Shown here: in pieces, positions 13,861 to 20,544 of the stretch | Layout of the letters: every line of letters starts with the position of its first letter | How positions within the stretch are numbered: position 1 is the stretch's first letter | Source of the DNA: Clostridiales bacterium UBA7285 | GTDB taxonomy: Bacteria > Bacillota > Clostridia > Peptostreptococcales > Anaerovoracaceae | Assembly: GCA_002472145.1 (NCBI GenBank) | Contig: DKRJ01000033.1 | Coordinates: 1-25,206, forward strand | Length of the DNA stretch: 25,206 nucleotides | Direction of reading: 5' to 3' | Made by a program: the position numbers and the translations under genes | Notes under the pieces: model-generated | What the model saw: only the letters and a program-made list of their open reading frames with translations | Told to the model about the DNA's origin: nothing | Database searches by the model: none

Positions 13861-15216
13861 ATGAAAAAAATTCTTGAAGAACAGATGCAGGAGATACTGG
13901 ATCTCCTTGCAAAGAGGGATTTCTCCGGAGTGATCAGGCGTCTCGACGACATGAACGCCGTCGACATCGCCGAGATGATGGAGGAAGTCCCGGACGAATC
14001 GCTGCTCGTTTTGTTCAGGCTGCTGCCGAAGGACCTCGCCGCAGAGACCTTCAGCGAAATGGAGACGGACCTGAAGCAGAAGCTCATCGACGGCTTCACG
14101 GATCAGGAACTCTCTCAGGTGCTCGACGAGATGTACGCGGACGACGTTTCCTCGATGATCGAGGAGATGCCGGCCAACGTCGTGAACAAGGTGCTCGATA
14201 AGACCTCGGCTAAGATGAGGGCGGACGTCAATTCGCTCCTGAAGTACCCGAAGGACAGCGCCGGAGCCCTGATGACGACGGAGTACGTCGCTCAGCACGC
14301 GGACACGACGATAACCAACGCTCTGCAGTGGATCCGCGACAACGGCGACGAGTGCGAGGACGTCTACACCTGCTATGTGATATCTGAAGACAGAAAACTC
14401 ATCGGCGTCGCTTCTCTGAGAGATCTTCTCGTGAACAAAAGCGCCGTAGTGCTGGCCGACATCATGGAGGAGAACGTCATCAGCGTGGAGACGAGCGACG
14501 ACCAGGAAGACGTAGCCCACATACTCGATAAATACAGCCTCAGGACTGTCCCGGTAGTCGACACCGAAAACAGGCTGGTAGGCATCGTAACGATCGACGA
14601 CGCGGTCGACGTACTGCAGCAGGAGAACTCCGAGGACTTCGAGATCATGGCCGCCATGGCCCCGAAGACTAAGACGTATTTCAACACGACAGTGCTCGAA
14701 AACGTTAAAAACAGGCTCCCGTGGCTCCTTATCCTCATGTTCACGTCGATACTGACGGGACTCATCATCGAAAAATACGAGATCGCGTTCGCGACTCTGC
14801 CGGTACTCGTCGCTCTGATGCCGATGCTTTCGGACACGGGCGGAAACTGCGGCTCCCAGGCATCGACCCTTGTCATCCGCGGCATGGCGGTCGACGAGAT
14901 CGAACTGCGCGACTTCCCGAAGGTCCTCTGGAAGGAATTCAGGGTATCGATCATAATCGGCATCAGCCTCGCCGTCATAAACGGCATCAGGATCCTCATC
15001 CAGTATCAAAACCCGACTCTGGCGGTGATAATAGCGCTTACGCTCGTGTGCGTCGTCATCATGGCTAAATGCCTCGGCTGCATTCTGCCGATGGGCGCCA
15101 AAGCCCTGCACCTGGACCCTGCGATCATGGCCTCGCCGCTGCTTACGACGTTCGTGGACGTATTCTCGGTGTGGATCTATTTCAGCATCGCGTCAGAACT
15201 GCTGGGGCTGAACTAA
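13861..15216 (+). CDS. mgtE: Magnesium transporter MgtE
   Basis: Mg2+-gated Mg2+ channel/transporter of the inner membrane, 451 residues, the normal size. Residues 1-130 are the cytoplasmic superhelical N domain rich in acidic residues (DDVSSMIEEMP). Residues ~135-255 are the tandem CBS domains that bind Mg2+ (MTTEYV, then VISVETSDDQEDVAHILDKY). After the connecting helix (EDFEIMAAM) come about five membrane helices from 286 onward, with the conserved pore segment PMLSDTGGNCGSQAS (321-335). In known MgtE, cytosolic Mg2+ bound between the N and CBS domains closes the pore. GGAGAAAAACG directly precedes the ATG. The terminator immediately upstream suggests expression is also set by attenuation. 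Confidence 0.95.
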   Translation: MKKILEEQMQEILDLLAKRDFSGVIRRLDDMNAVDIAEMMEEVPDESLLVLFRLLPKDLAAETFSEMETDLKQKLIDGFTDQELSQVLDEMYADDVSSMIEEMPANVVNKVLDKTSAKMRADVNSLLKYPKDSAGALMTTEYVAQHADTTITNALQWIRDNGDECEDVYTCYVISEDRKLIGVASLRDLLVNKSAVVLADIMEENVISVETSDDQEDVAHILDKYSLRTVPVVDTENRLVGIVTIDDAVDVLQQENSEDFEIMAAMAPKTKTYFNTTVLENVKNRLPWLLILMFTSILTGLIIEKYEIAFATLPVLVALMPMLSDTGGNCGSQASTLVIRGMAVDEIELRDFPKVLWKEFRVSIIIGISLAVINGIRILIQYQNPTLAVIIALTLVCVVIMAKCLGCILPMGAKALHLDPAIMASPLLTTFVDVFSVWIYFSIASELLGLN

Positions 15217-15310
15217 GGCCGCCGCTGCGGCCGGACCGGGCAGAGACCGTCGGAAGGCCGGACCGGGCAGAGACAGGCTGCACGAATCGTGCCGAGACCG
15301 GCCGCCGGGA
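15217..15310 (+). repeat. GC-rich intergenic repeats and hairpin after mgtE
   Basis: Immediately after the mgtE stop, GGCCGC-CGCT-GCGGCC (15217-15232) forms a 6-bp hairpin without a T-tract. Two exact copies of the 19-mer GGCCGGACCGGGCAGAGAC follow (15229-15247 and 15256-15274), 27 bases apart, and a degenerate GCCGAGACCGGCCG near 15291-15304. It may weaken or end the mgtE transcript; nothing coding is seen in it. Confidence 0.7.
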
Positions 15311-15361
15311 TCGTGATATTATTTAACTGCAATAAAATAAACGGAACAGGAGGCACTCGAA

Positions 15362-15730
15362 ATGAAAAAGATCAACACTTTTGACGAAATGAAGGCGGAA
15401 GTCGACGCTCTGCTCGCCGCGCCGATGTGCTGCAAGGAACTGAGGGCGGCAGCGGAGAAATGGCTCGCCTCGATCGGAACCGAAAATCAGGAGGAAGCCG
15501 CGGACGAATTCATCGACGAACTCCTGGAGGACGTGAACACCATCGACGACACGATCGGATTCTTCGGAAGCAAGCAGGCTAAGCTCGCGTTCGGCGAGGA
15601 AGAGGCTGCCAGGCGGCTCGAGGCCCTGAAGGAAGCAAAGGCAGCGGGCGAGGAATACTGTACATGCCCGGCGTGCCAGGCTGGCGCCGCGATAATGCTC
15701 AGCCAGTCGCTTCTCTATCCGCAGGAATAG
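15362..15730 (+). CDS. Small conserved CPAC-motif protein
   Basis: A 122-residue, acidic, Ala/Glu-rich helical cytoplasmic protein with no signal peptide. It shows the pattern of a Clostridia family often labelled 'molecular chaperone Hsp90' in databases: an N-terminal APMCCKELRAAAEKWL helix, a central acidic region EELLEDVNTIDDTIGFFGS, and a C-terminal YCTCPACQAGAAI with paired Cys that could bind metal. It has no resemblance to the HSP90 ATPase, and that label should be ignored; the family's function is unknown to me. AGGAGG lies 8 bases before the ATG. It is 30 bases upstream of the aminopeptidase gene and probably co-transcribed with it. Confidence 0.75.
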   Translation: MKKINTFDEMKAEVDALLAAPMCCKELRAAAEKWLASIGTENQEEAADEFIDELLEDVNTIDDTIGFFGSKQAKLAFGEEEAARRLEALKEAKAAGEEYCTCPACQAGAAIMLSQSLLYPQE

Positions 15731-15760
15731 ACCCGCGTGTAATACAGGGAGAACGCATCA

Positions 15761-17077
15761 ATGTACGAAAACATCACATCCGAACTCATCGACTTTCTTA
15801 AGAACAGCCCTACATGCTTCCACGCGGCCGCCGAGATCATCGCGTTCCTCAAACAAAACGGATACGCCGAACTCTCCGAGGGCAGCGAGTGGAAACTGAA
15901 AAAAGGCGGAAGATACTTCGTCTCGAGGAACGGATCCTCCGTCATCGCTTTCCGCGTACCTTCCTTTGATTACAAAGGCATGCAGATCGCCGCGGCGCAT
16001 ACGGATTCCCCGATGCTGAAACTAAAATGCAGCGACCCGGAGATCGCGCGCGGCAGCGAATACGTATCGCTGAACGTTGAGGTCTACGGCGGCATGCTGA
16101 TGGCGCCGTGGTTCGACAGACCTCTTTCGGTGGCCGGCAGGGTGATCGTCAGCAAAGGCTCGTCAGTCGCGGCGAAACTCGTGAACGTCGACCGTGACCT
16201 CGTCCTCATACCTAACGTCGCCATCCATATGAACCGCGAACAAAACAAGGGCGTGGCGTATAACGAGCAGACGGACCTGATCCCTCTGTTCGGCGGCCCT
16301 GACGCAAAAGGTTCGTTCATGAAAGTGATCGCGGAGGCTGCGGGCGTTCCGGAAAAGAAGATCGTCGCCAGCGATCTGTTCGTCTACAACAGGACCGCTC
16401 CTTCCGTCTGGGGATCTGACAACGAGTTCTTCTCGGCTCCGCGCATCGATGACCTCGAGTGCGCTTATACGCTGCTGAGAGGTTTTGTCGACGCCGAAGA
16501 AAACAGCGCTTCCCTGCCTGTCTATGCCGCGTTTGACAACGAGGAGGTCGGAAGCCTTACGAAGCAGGGCGCCGATTCCACTTTCCTCGCCGACGTTATC
16601 GCCAGGATAAACGACGCGTGCGGAAAGACGCGCCAGGGCTCTCTGGCCGTGATCGCTAACTCCATGATGGCTTCGGCCGACAACGCTCACGCGATACACC
16701 CGAACCACCCTGAACTCTGCGACCCGGTGAACAAGCCGCAGATGAACAAGGGCGTCGTCATTAAATTCAACGCGAACCAGCACTACACGACCGACGCGGT
16801 ATCGGAAGCGATGCTCCGCCGTATATGCGGCAAGGCTGACGTCCCTTGCCAGCAGTTCGTGAACAGGTCGGACATGAGGGGCGGCGGCACGCTCGGCAAT
16901 ATTTCGAACGCGCACGTTTCGCTGAACACTTTCGACATCGGGCTGGCGCAGCTTGCCATGCATTCGCCTTACGAGACGGCGGGAACAAAGGATCCGGAAT
17001 ATATGGCCCGGGCGATGAGGGAATTCTTTGCCACGGCGGTAGTATGCGGTCCGATGGGATCATACCAGTTCGTATAG
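15761..17077 (+). CDS. M18 family aminopeptidase
   Basis: Cytoplasmic dinuclear-zinc aminopeptidase of the M18 family, preferring N-terminal Asp/Glu or broad substrates, 438 residues, a normal length. Zinc and catalytic motifs are AAAHTDSPML (77-86, His80 and Asp82), FDNEEVGS (258-265, with the catalytic Glu pair), ASADNAHAIHPNH (304-316) and the C-terminal MHSPYETAG (His401). RSDMRGGGTLGNI (369-381) is the conserved glycine loop. GGGAG precedes the ATG by about 10 bases. It follows the CPAC protein gene closely and is followed by a 9-bp hairpin at 17152. It probably works in peptide turnover. Confidence 0.93.
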   Translation: MYENITSELIDFLKNSPTCFHAAAEIIAFLKQNGYAELSEGSEWKLKKGGRYFVSRNGSSVIAFRVPSFDYKGMQIAAAHTDSPMLKLKCSDPEIARGSEYVSLNVEVYGGMLMAPWFDRPLSVAGRVIVSKGSSVAAKLVNVDRDLVLIPNVAIHMNREQNKGVAYNEQTDLIPLFGGPDAKGSFMKVIAEAAGVPEKKIVASDLFVYNRTAPSVWGSDNEFFSAPRIDDLECAYTLLRGFVDAEENSASLPVYAAFDNEEVGSLTKQGADSTFLADVIARINDACGKTRQGSLAVIANSMMASADNAHAIHPNHPELCDPVNKPQMNKGVVIKFNANQHYTTDAVSEAMLRRICGKADVPCQQFVNRSDMRGGGTLGNISNAHVSLNTFDIGLAQLAMHSPYETAGTKDPEYMARAMREFFATAVVCGPMGSYQFV

Positions 17078-17151
17078 CCTGCGCTGAACGTTTTTTGATC
17101 AAGTCTGGGTTTCCTTTGCATTTTTGTATCAAATTCAGGTAAATTACGGGG

Positions 17152-17180
17152 TTCGGCGGAGAGATCCGCCGAATTCCTTA
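17152..17180 (+). terminator. Hairpin after the aminopeptidase gene
   Basis: TTCGGCGGA (17152-17160) pairs perfectly with TCCGCCGAA (17165-17173) around a GAGA loop, 75 bases after the aminopeptidase stop. The following tract is only TTCCTTA, so termination may be inefficient, but the position between two units supports the call. Confidence 0.55.
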
Positions 17181-17203
17181 TATTCAAAGTCTTTCGCCTC
17201 GTG

Positions 17204-17209
17204 TATAAT
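17204..17209 (+). promoter_or_regulatory. Perfect -10 box before the DUF5684 gene
   Basis: TATAAT preceded by TG lies about 70 bases upstream of the start codon at 17280. No good -35 box is present at the expected spacing (TATTCA at best), so the promoter rests on the -10 element. Confidence 0.5.
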
Positions 17210-17279
17210 TAAAACGTAATAATCAAAATATTCAATTATCACACGATCGAAACACAGATACCGATCAAAGGAGGCGCTC

Positions 17280-18107
17280 ATGTATAATTATTACGGATAC
17301 GACGATCTCGGATACGGCGATTCGTTCGGTTTTTTAGGCCGCGCTCTCAGCGGTGCGTCGGTCGCCGGCATCGTCATCATGGTCATACTGCTCTGGCTCT
17401 TCATCGCGTCTATTCGCTGGAAGATGTTCACGAAGGCAGGCGAAAAGGGCTGGAAGAGCCTGATCCCTCTTTATTCCGACTATACGGAATTCAAGATCGT
17501 CTGGGAGACTAAATGGTTCTGGTTCATGCTGCTCGGCGCGGTGCTGGCTTCCCTTTTCCTCGTCCCTGTCGTCGGGCCGACCCTCAGCGTCGGGGGATAC
17601 ATTTTCATCATGGTGCTTTCGGTAGTCTACGCCATGCAGATAGCCAAGGCATACGGCCAGGATAACGGATTTGCCATCGGCCTCATGATCTTTGGACTCG
17701 TGTTCCGCATCTTCCTGGCGTATAACAAAGACATCGTTTACGTCGGACCGCAGCCTACTCCGAATTTCTTCGGAGACATCAAATCGGGAATGAAGGAAGG
17801 CTTCAAGAGCGGCAATAACACGAACAACGGCGCGCAGTTCACGGATCAGCAATACGGCGGACCGCAGAATCAGCAGTACGGCGGACCTCAGCAGTATAAC
17901 GGGCCTCAGCAGTACGGTGGACCGCAGCAGTATAACGGGCCTCAGCAGTACGGATGGCAGCCGCAGCAGCCTCAGGGTGGACAGTGGCAGCAGCCTGCAC
18001 AGCCGCAGGATCAGGCACCTCAGCAGCCTCCGCAGCCGCAGGATCAGACACCTCAGCAGCCTGCACAGCCGCAGGACCAGACACCTCAGCAGCCTCAGCA
18101 GCCGTAG
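17280..18107 (+). CDS. DUF5684-like membrane protein with Gln/Pro-rich tail
   Basis: A 275-residue integral membrane protein. An aromatic N-terminal segment (YNYYGYDDLGYGD) is followed by a first helix at about 29-45 (GIVIMVILLWLFIASIRW), the KAGEKGWKSLIPLYSDYTEFKIV motif (52-74) typical of DUF5684 as I recall it, two further helices (about 80-100 and 104-122) and a fourth (about 129-147). From about 190 the tail is low complexity: QQYGGPQ/QQYNGPQ repeats and then PQDQTPQQPAQ 10-residue repeats. The function is unknown. AAAGGAGG lies 8 bases before the ATG. Its TAG stop lies inside the repeat, where earlier units have CAG; the same frame continues to a TAA at 18135-18137. It is 52 bases upstream of rlmD and probably co-transcribed. 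Confidence 0.8.
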   Translation: MYNYYGYDDLGYGDSFGFLGRALSGASVAGIVIMVILLWLFIASIRWKMFTKAGEKGWKSLIPLYSDYTEFKIVWETKWFWFMLLGAVLASLFLVPVVGPTLSVGGYIFIMVLSVVYAMQIAKAYGQDNGFAIGLMIFGLVFRIFLAYNKDIVYVGPQPTPNFFGDIKSGMKEGFKSGNNTNNGAQFTDQQYGGPQNQQYGGPQQYNGPQQYGGPQQYNGPQQYGWQPQQPQGGQWQQPAQPQDQAPQQPPQPQDQTPQQPAQPQDQTPQQPQQP

Positions 18108-18134
18108 GATCAGACACCTGACCAGCCGCAGCGG
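17849..18134 (+). repeat. Coding tandem repeats in the DUF5684 gene tail
   Basis: Two repeat families follow each other: units built on CAGCAGTACGGCGGACCT (QQYGGP/QQYNGP) to about 17960, and 30-bp units CAGCCGCAGGATCAGACACC.. (QPQDQTPQQP) from about 18000. The last 30-bp unit extends past the annotated stop: its first CAG has become TAG at 18105. Confidence 0.85.
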
Positions 18135-18159
18135 TAAATAGTAATCAGTAAGGTAAATA

Positions 18160-19593
18160 ATGTTCTATCCGGGAGATATTATCGAATTAAATATTACGGA
18201 TATGGATGAAAACGGAAGAGGCGTCGGACGCGCGGACGGCATGGCTGTCTTTGCTGCCGGCGCCGTTTTTGGCGATATGGTAAAGGCGTGCGTAACGGAG
18301 AAAAGAAAGAACTTTGCGCTCGCCGAGACTGTAGAGATAGTCAGGAGATCCGAATCCAGGGCGCGGGAATCCACCTGCCCCGTATCCGACGTCTGCGGCG
18401 GGTGTGGCCTCGCCGTTCTTTCGTACGAGGCCGAACTTTCGCTGAAAGAAAGGCATGTGCGGGAAAAACTCTCACGCATCGGCGGAACGGACGGCCCCGT
18501 GCGGCCGATCGTCGGCATGCGGGAGGATGAGCCTCTCGCGTACAGGAACAAAGGTACTGTTACGGTCTCGCCGGACGGCATCGGGTTCCTTCAGAAAAAA
18601 TCGCATTCCGTAGTACCGATCGAGGACTGCCCCATCCAGGCTCCTCCTTTAGGAGCAGCTGTAAGAGCGCTGTCCGCGTTCATGAAAGAAACCGGGGTGC
18701 CCGCGTACGATGAGCGCGACGGGAGTGGACTGATCCGGTCGATGACCGTAAAGACAGCGTTTGCGACGGGCGAGGTCATGGCGGTCCTCGAACTATGCGG
18801 CTCCGGACTGCCACATGCCGGTAAACTCGCGGCTGTCTTAAGCGAAGAGATCGGAGAATCCGGGCCCTACAGGCTGGCGAGTTTCGTCCTTGCACAGAGC
18901 GGTGTGGTGAAAACGGCAAAATCCGCCAGAAAGAGCGCCCGAAACGGCGCGGGCAAAGACGCGGTCGAAGTCGTGAGCGGCAGAGGGTATATAGTCGACA
19001 GGCTTTTAGGGCTGGAATTCGAGATCTCACCGTATTCGTTCTATCAGGTAAACCCTTTTCAGACGGCGCGGCTTTATGAAAAAGCGCTAGAATACGCAGG
19101 ATCCGGGAAATCAGGCGATGACGCGGGAAAGGCTTTTCGCGGAGGACGCATCCTGGACGTCTATTGCGGCATCGGAACGATAGGGCTGATAGCTGCAAGC
19201 CGCGGCGCGGCTAAGGTGCTGGGCGTAGAGTACGTCGAAGAGGCGGTGGAGGCGGCGCGGCGGAACGCCGAAATCAACGGGATAAGCGGGGCGTCGTTCA
19301 TGAGCGGTCCGGCGGAGAGGATCCTGCCGGAATTGTCCGCGGCAGGGGAAAACTTTGACGTGGTTTTCCTCGATCCTCCGAGAAAAGGATGCGCTAAAGG
19401 CACCCTGGAAGCGGTCGCCGGGACAGGCGCGGAACGCATAGTTTACGTATCCTGCGATCCCGCGACGCTGGCCAGAGACGTGGCGATCCTGAAGGCTCTG
19501 GGATATGGATTTATCGAAGCGACACCGTTCGATATGTTCAAAAAATCCATGCATGTGGAGACCGTGGTGTTACTGCAAAGACAGACCTCGTAG
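18160..19593 (+). CDS. rlmD: 23S rRNA (uracil-C5)-methyltransferase, RlmD/RumA type
   Basis: SAM-dependent enzyme making 5-methyluridine in 23S rRNA (U1939-type site), 477 residues. It has an N-terminal TRAM RNA-binding domain (1-60), a [4Fe-4S]-type Cys set C73-x5-C79-x2-C82 plus ..IEDCPIQAP (about C157), the QVNPFQTARLYE segment before the methyltransferase core, the SAM loop DVYCGIGTIGL, LDPPRKGC, and the catalytic Cys in YVSCDPATLARD. A basic, Ala-rich insert (KSARKSARNGAGKD) precedes the core. AAGG precedes the ATG. The final codons (HVETVVLLQRQTS) coincide with the change from GC-rich chromosome to AT-richer mobile DNA. The 3' end of rlmD/rumA is a documented integration site for ICEs, so the last residues may be element-encoded. 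Confidence 0.93.
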   Translation: MFYPGDIIELNITDMDENGRGVGRADGMAVFAAGAVFGDMVKACVTEKRKNFALAETVEIVRRSESRARESTCPVSDVCGGCGLAVLSYEAELSLKERHVREKLSRIGGTDGPVRPIVGMREDEPLAYRNKGTVTVSPDGIGFLQKKSHSVVPIEDCPIQAPPLGAAVRALSAFMKETGVPAYDERDGSGLIRSMTVKTAFATGEVMAVLELCGSGLPHAGKLAAVLSEEIGESGPYRLASFVLAQSGVVKTAKSARKSARNGAGKDAVEVVSGRGYIVDRLLGLEFEISPYSFYQVNPFQTARLYEKALEYAGSGKSGDDAGKAFRGGRILDVYCGIGTIGLIAASRGAAKVLGVEYVEEAVEAARRNAEINGISGASFMSGPAERILPELSAAGENFDVVFLDPPRKGCAKGTLEAVAGTGAERIVYVSCDPATLARDVAILKALGYGFIEATPFDMFKKSMHVETVVLLQRQTS

Positions 19594-19600
19594 AAATCCT
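19560..19600. other. Presumed left attachment junction of the mobile element
   Basis: The junction is placed by inference at the last conserved codons of rlmD (HVETVV, about 19552-19569) or just after. Right of it composition and gene content change to mobile-element type. No direct repeat could be identified because the other end of the element is not in the window. Serine-recombinase attachment cores can be only a few bases long. Confidence 0.35.
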
Positions 19601-19625
19601 TTATTTTCAACACTTTTACGAGCAT

Positions 19626-19748
19626 ATGACCTTCGGCGAGACCGACTGGTCACACCGCGGAAAGCGTCTTCAGAGGTACATCCGGGTGGCCGTTGCAGTT
19701 GACCTCGACGCAGTGACTGCAAAACCAGAAGAAAAGACAAGTGAATAG
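19626..19748 (+). CDS. Short orphan ORF at the element edge
   Basis: A 40-residue ORF (MTFGETDWSHRGKRLQRYIRV..., ending PEEKTSE). The frame is open upstream without a start into the rlmD 3' end, reading ..TDLVEILYFQHFYEH before the ATG, so it may be the tail of a larger element protein cut off by the integration junction. The charged, non-repetitive composition looks protein-like. I do not recognise the family and see no good ribosome binding site before the ATG. Confidence 0.35.
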   Translation: MTFGETDWSHRGKRLQRYIRVAVAVDLDAVTAKPEEKTSE

Positions 19749-19758
19749 GAATCCGATC

Positions 19759-19803
19759 AAGGACGCGATTTATTGCATTTCCAATAAACCGGCGTCCTTT
19801 TTT
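19759..19803 (+). terminator. Long terminator/attenuator before repA
   Basis: AAGGACGC (19759-19766) pairs with GCGTCCTT (19792-19799), and inside it TTTATTG (19769-19775) pairs with CAATAAA (19782-19788) around a six-base loop; a T-run ends the element at 19803. It lies 30 bases upstream of the repA start codon. It could end transcription from the left, or attenuate repA and thereby control replication initiation. Confidence 0.8.
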
Positions 19804-19833
19804 ATGCCGGAAAAAAGAAAGGAGGAAGGGAAT

Positions 19834-20544
19834 ATGCAGTTCGATTATTATTCCGGCCGGCAGGCGGAACAGTTCGCGTTCTTTCAGATTCCGAAGATCC
19901 TGATCGTAGATGAGCGATTCGAGGAACTGTCACTTGATGCAAAGCTTCTGTACTCGATCATGCTGGACCGGGCTGCCTTATCCAGCAAAAACGGATGGCT
20001 CGACGACAAAGGAAGAGTCTACATCATCTACACGCTGGAACAGGTGATGGCAGATCTGCACTGCGCCAATCAGAAGGTGTCCCGGATGATGAAGGAGCTC
20101 GAAAAAATCGGCCTCATCGAGAGAAAGCGGCAGGGGCAGGGAAAGCCTACGCTGATCTATGTCAAAGATTTTGCAACCGGACTGGAAGCAGAGCGGCCTG
20201 AAGCATCACAACCCCAGAATCATGAAAATCATGAGTCTGAAGTGGATAACTCCGGGAATGAAGCCGAATCACAAGTCTTGAGTCATGAAAATCATGATTC
20301 TGGGGTTGTGAATAGCATGAATCCAGACTCATGGAAATCATGCACTAATAAGACTGATATTACTAAGACTGAATATAGTGAGACCAATCTTATCAATCTG
20401 CCCAGCACATCCGACAGCGTTAAACCTGCGGCAGGAGAACAAAGAGATGGATCGGATGCGATGCGGACAAGAAGAAAATATCTCCAGTACTTCAAAGAGA
20501 AATTCTGCTATGGAGATTGTTTGCTCTTTCCAGTTTATGTTTGA
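19834..20544 (+). CDS. repA: Replication initiator RepA_N family, C-terminally truncated
   Basis: A 236-residue product from the ATG at 19834, chosen because AAAGGAGG lies 8 bases upstream; a longer in-frame start (GTG at 19741) would translate the terminator hairpin. Residues 1-115 form the RepA_N winged-helix domain: EQFAFFQIPKIL, LSLDAKLLYSIMLDRAALSSKNGW, ..VYIIYTLEQVMADLHCANQKVSRMMKELEKIGLIERKRQG.GKPTLIYV. A low-complexity linker (about 118-205) contains iteron-like DNA. The C-terminal domain begins (RRKYLQYFKEKFCYGD) but ends after a few foreign residues, where the sequence turns into the opposing recombinase pseudogene. Family members bind repeats within their own gene to start replication of plasmids and ICEs; this copy is probably non-functional without its C-domain. 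Confidence 0.75.
   Translation: MQFDYYSGRQAEQFAFFQIPKILIVDERFEELSLDAKLLYSIMLDRAALSSKNGWLDDKGRVYIIYTLEQVMADLHCANQKVSRMMKELEKIGLIERKRQGQGKPTLIYVKDFATGLEAERPEASQPQNHENHESEVDNSGNEAESQVLSHENHDSGVVNSMNPDSWKSCTNKTDITKTEYSETNLINLPSTSDSVKPAAGEQRDGSDAMRTRRKYLQYFKEKFCYGDCLLFPVYV
20207..20343. repeat. Iteron-like repeats inside repA, candidate origin
   Basis: TCATGAAAATCATGA occurs at 20220-20234 and 20283-20297, and TCATGGAAATCATGC at 20329-20343. Each is two TCATGA palindromes with an AAA spacer. A perfect 19-bp inverted repeat frames the first two (20207-20225 against 20292-20310). RepA_N plasmid origins are known to lie in the central coding region of rep, which is where these fall. Confidence 0.6.

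Noticed and set aside
13807..15111. 434-codon minus-strand open frame opposite mgtE
   Set aside because: mgtE is unmistakable on the + strand; the antisense frame has no family pattern and runs into the terminator.
15362..15730. Hsp90 chaperone
   Set aside because: The family often carries that database label, but the protein is 122 residues with no GHKL ATPase motifs.
17849..18134. CRISPR-like array
   Set aside because: The repeats are contiguous, in frame and encode a Gln/Pro-rich tail; there are no unique spacers.
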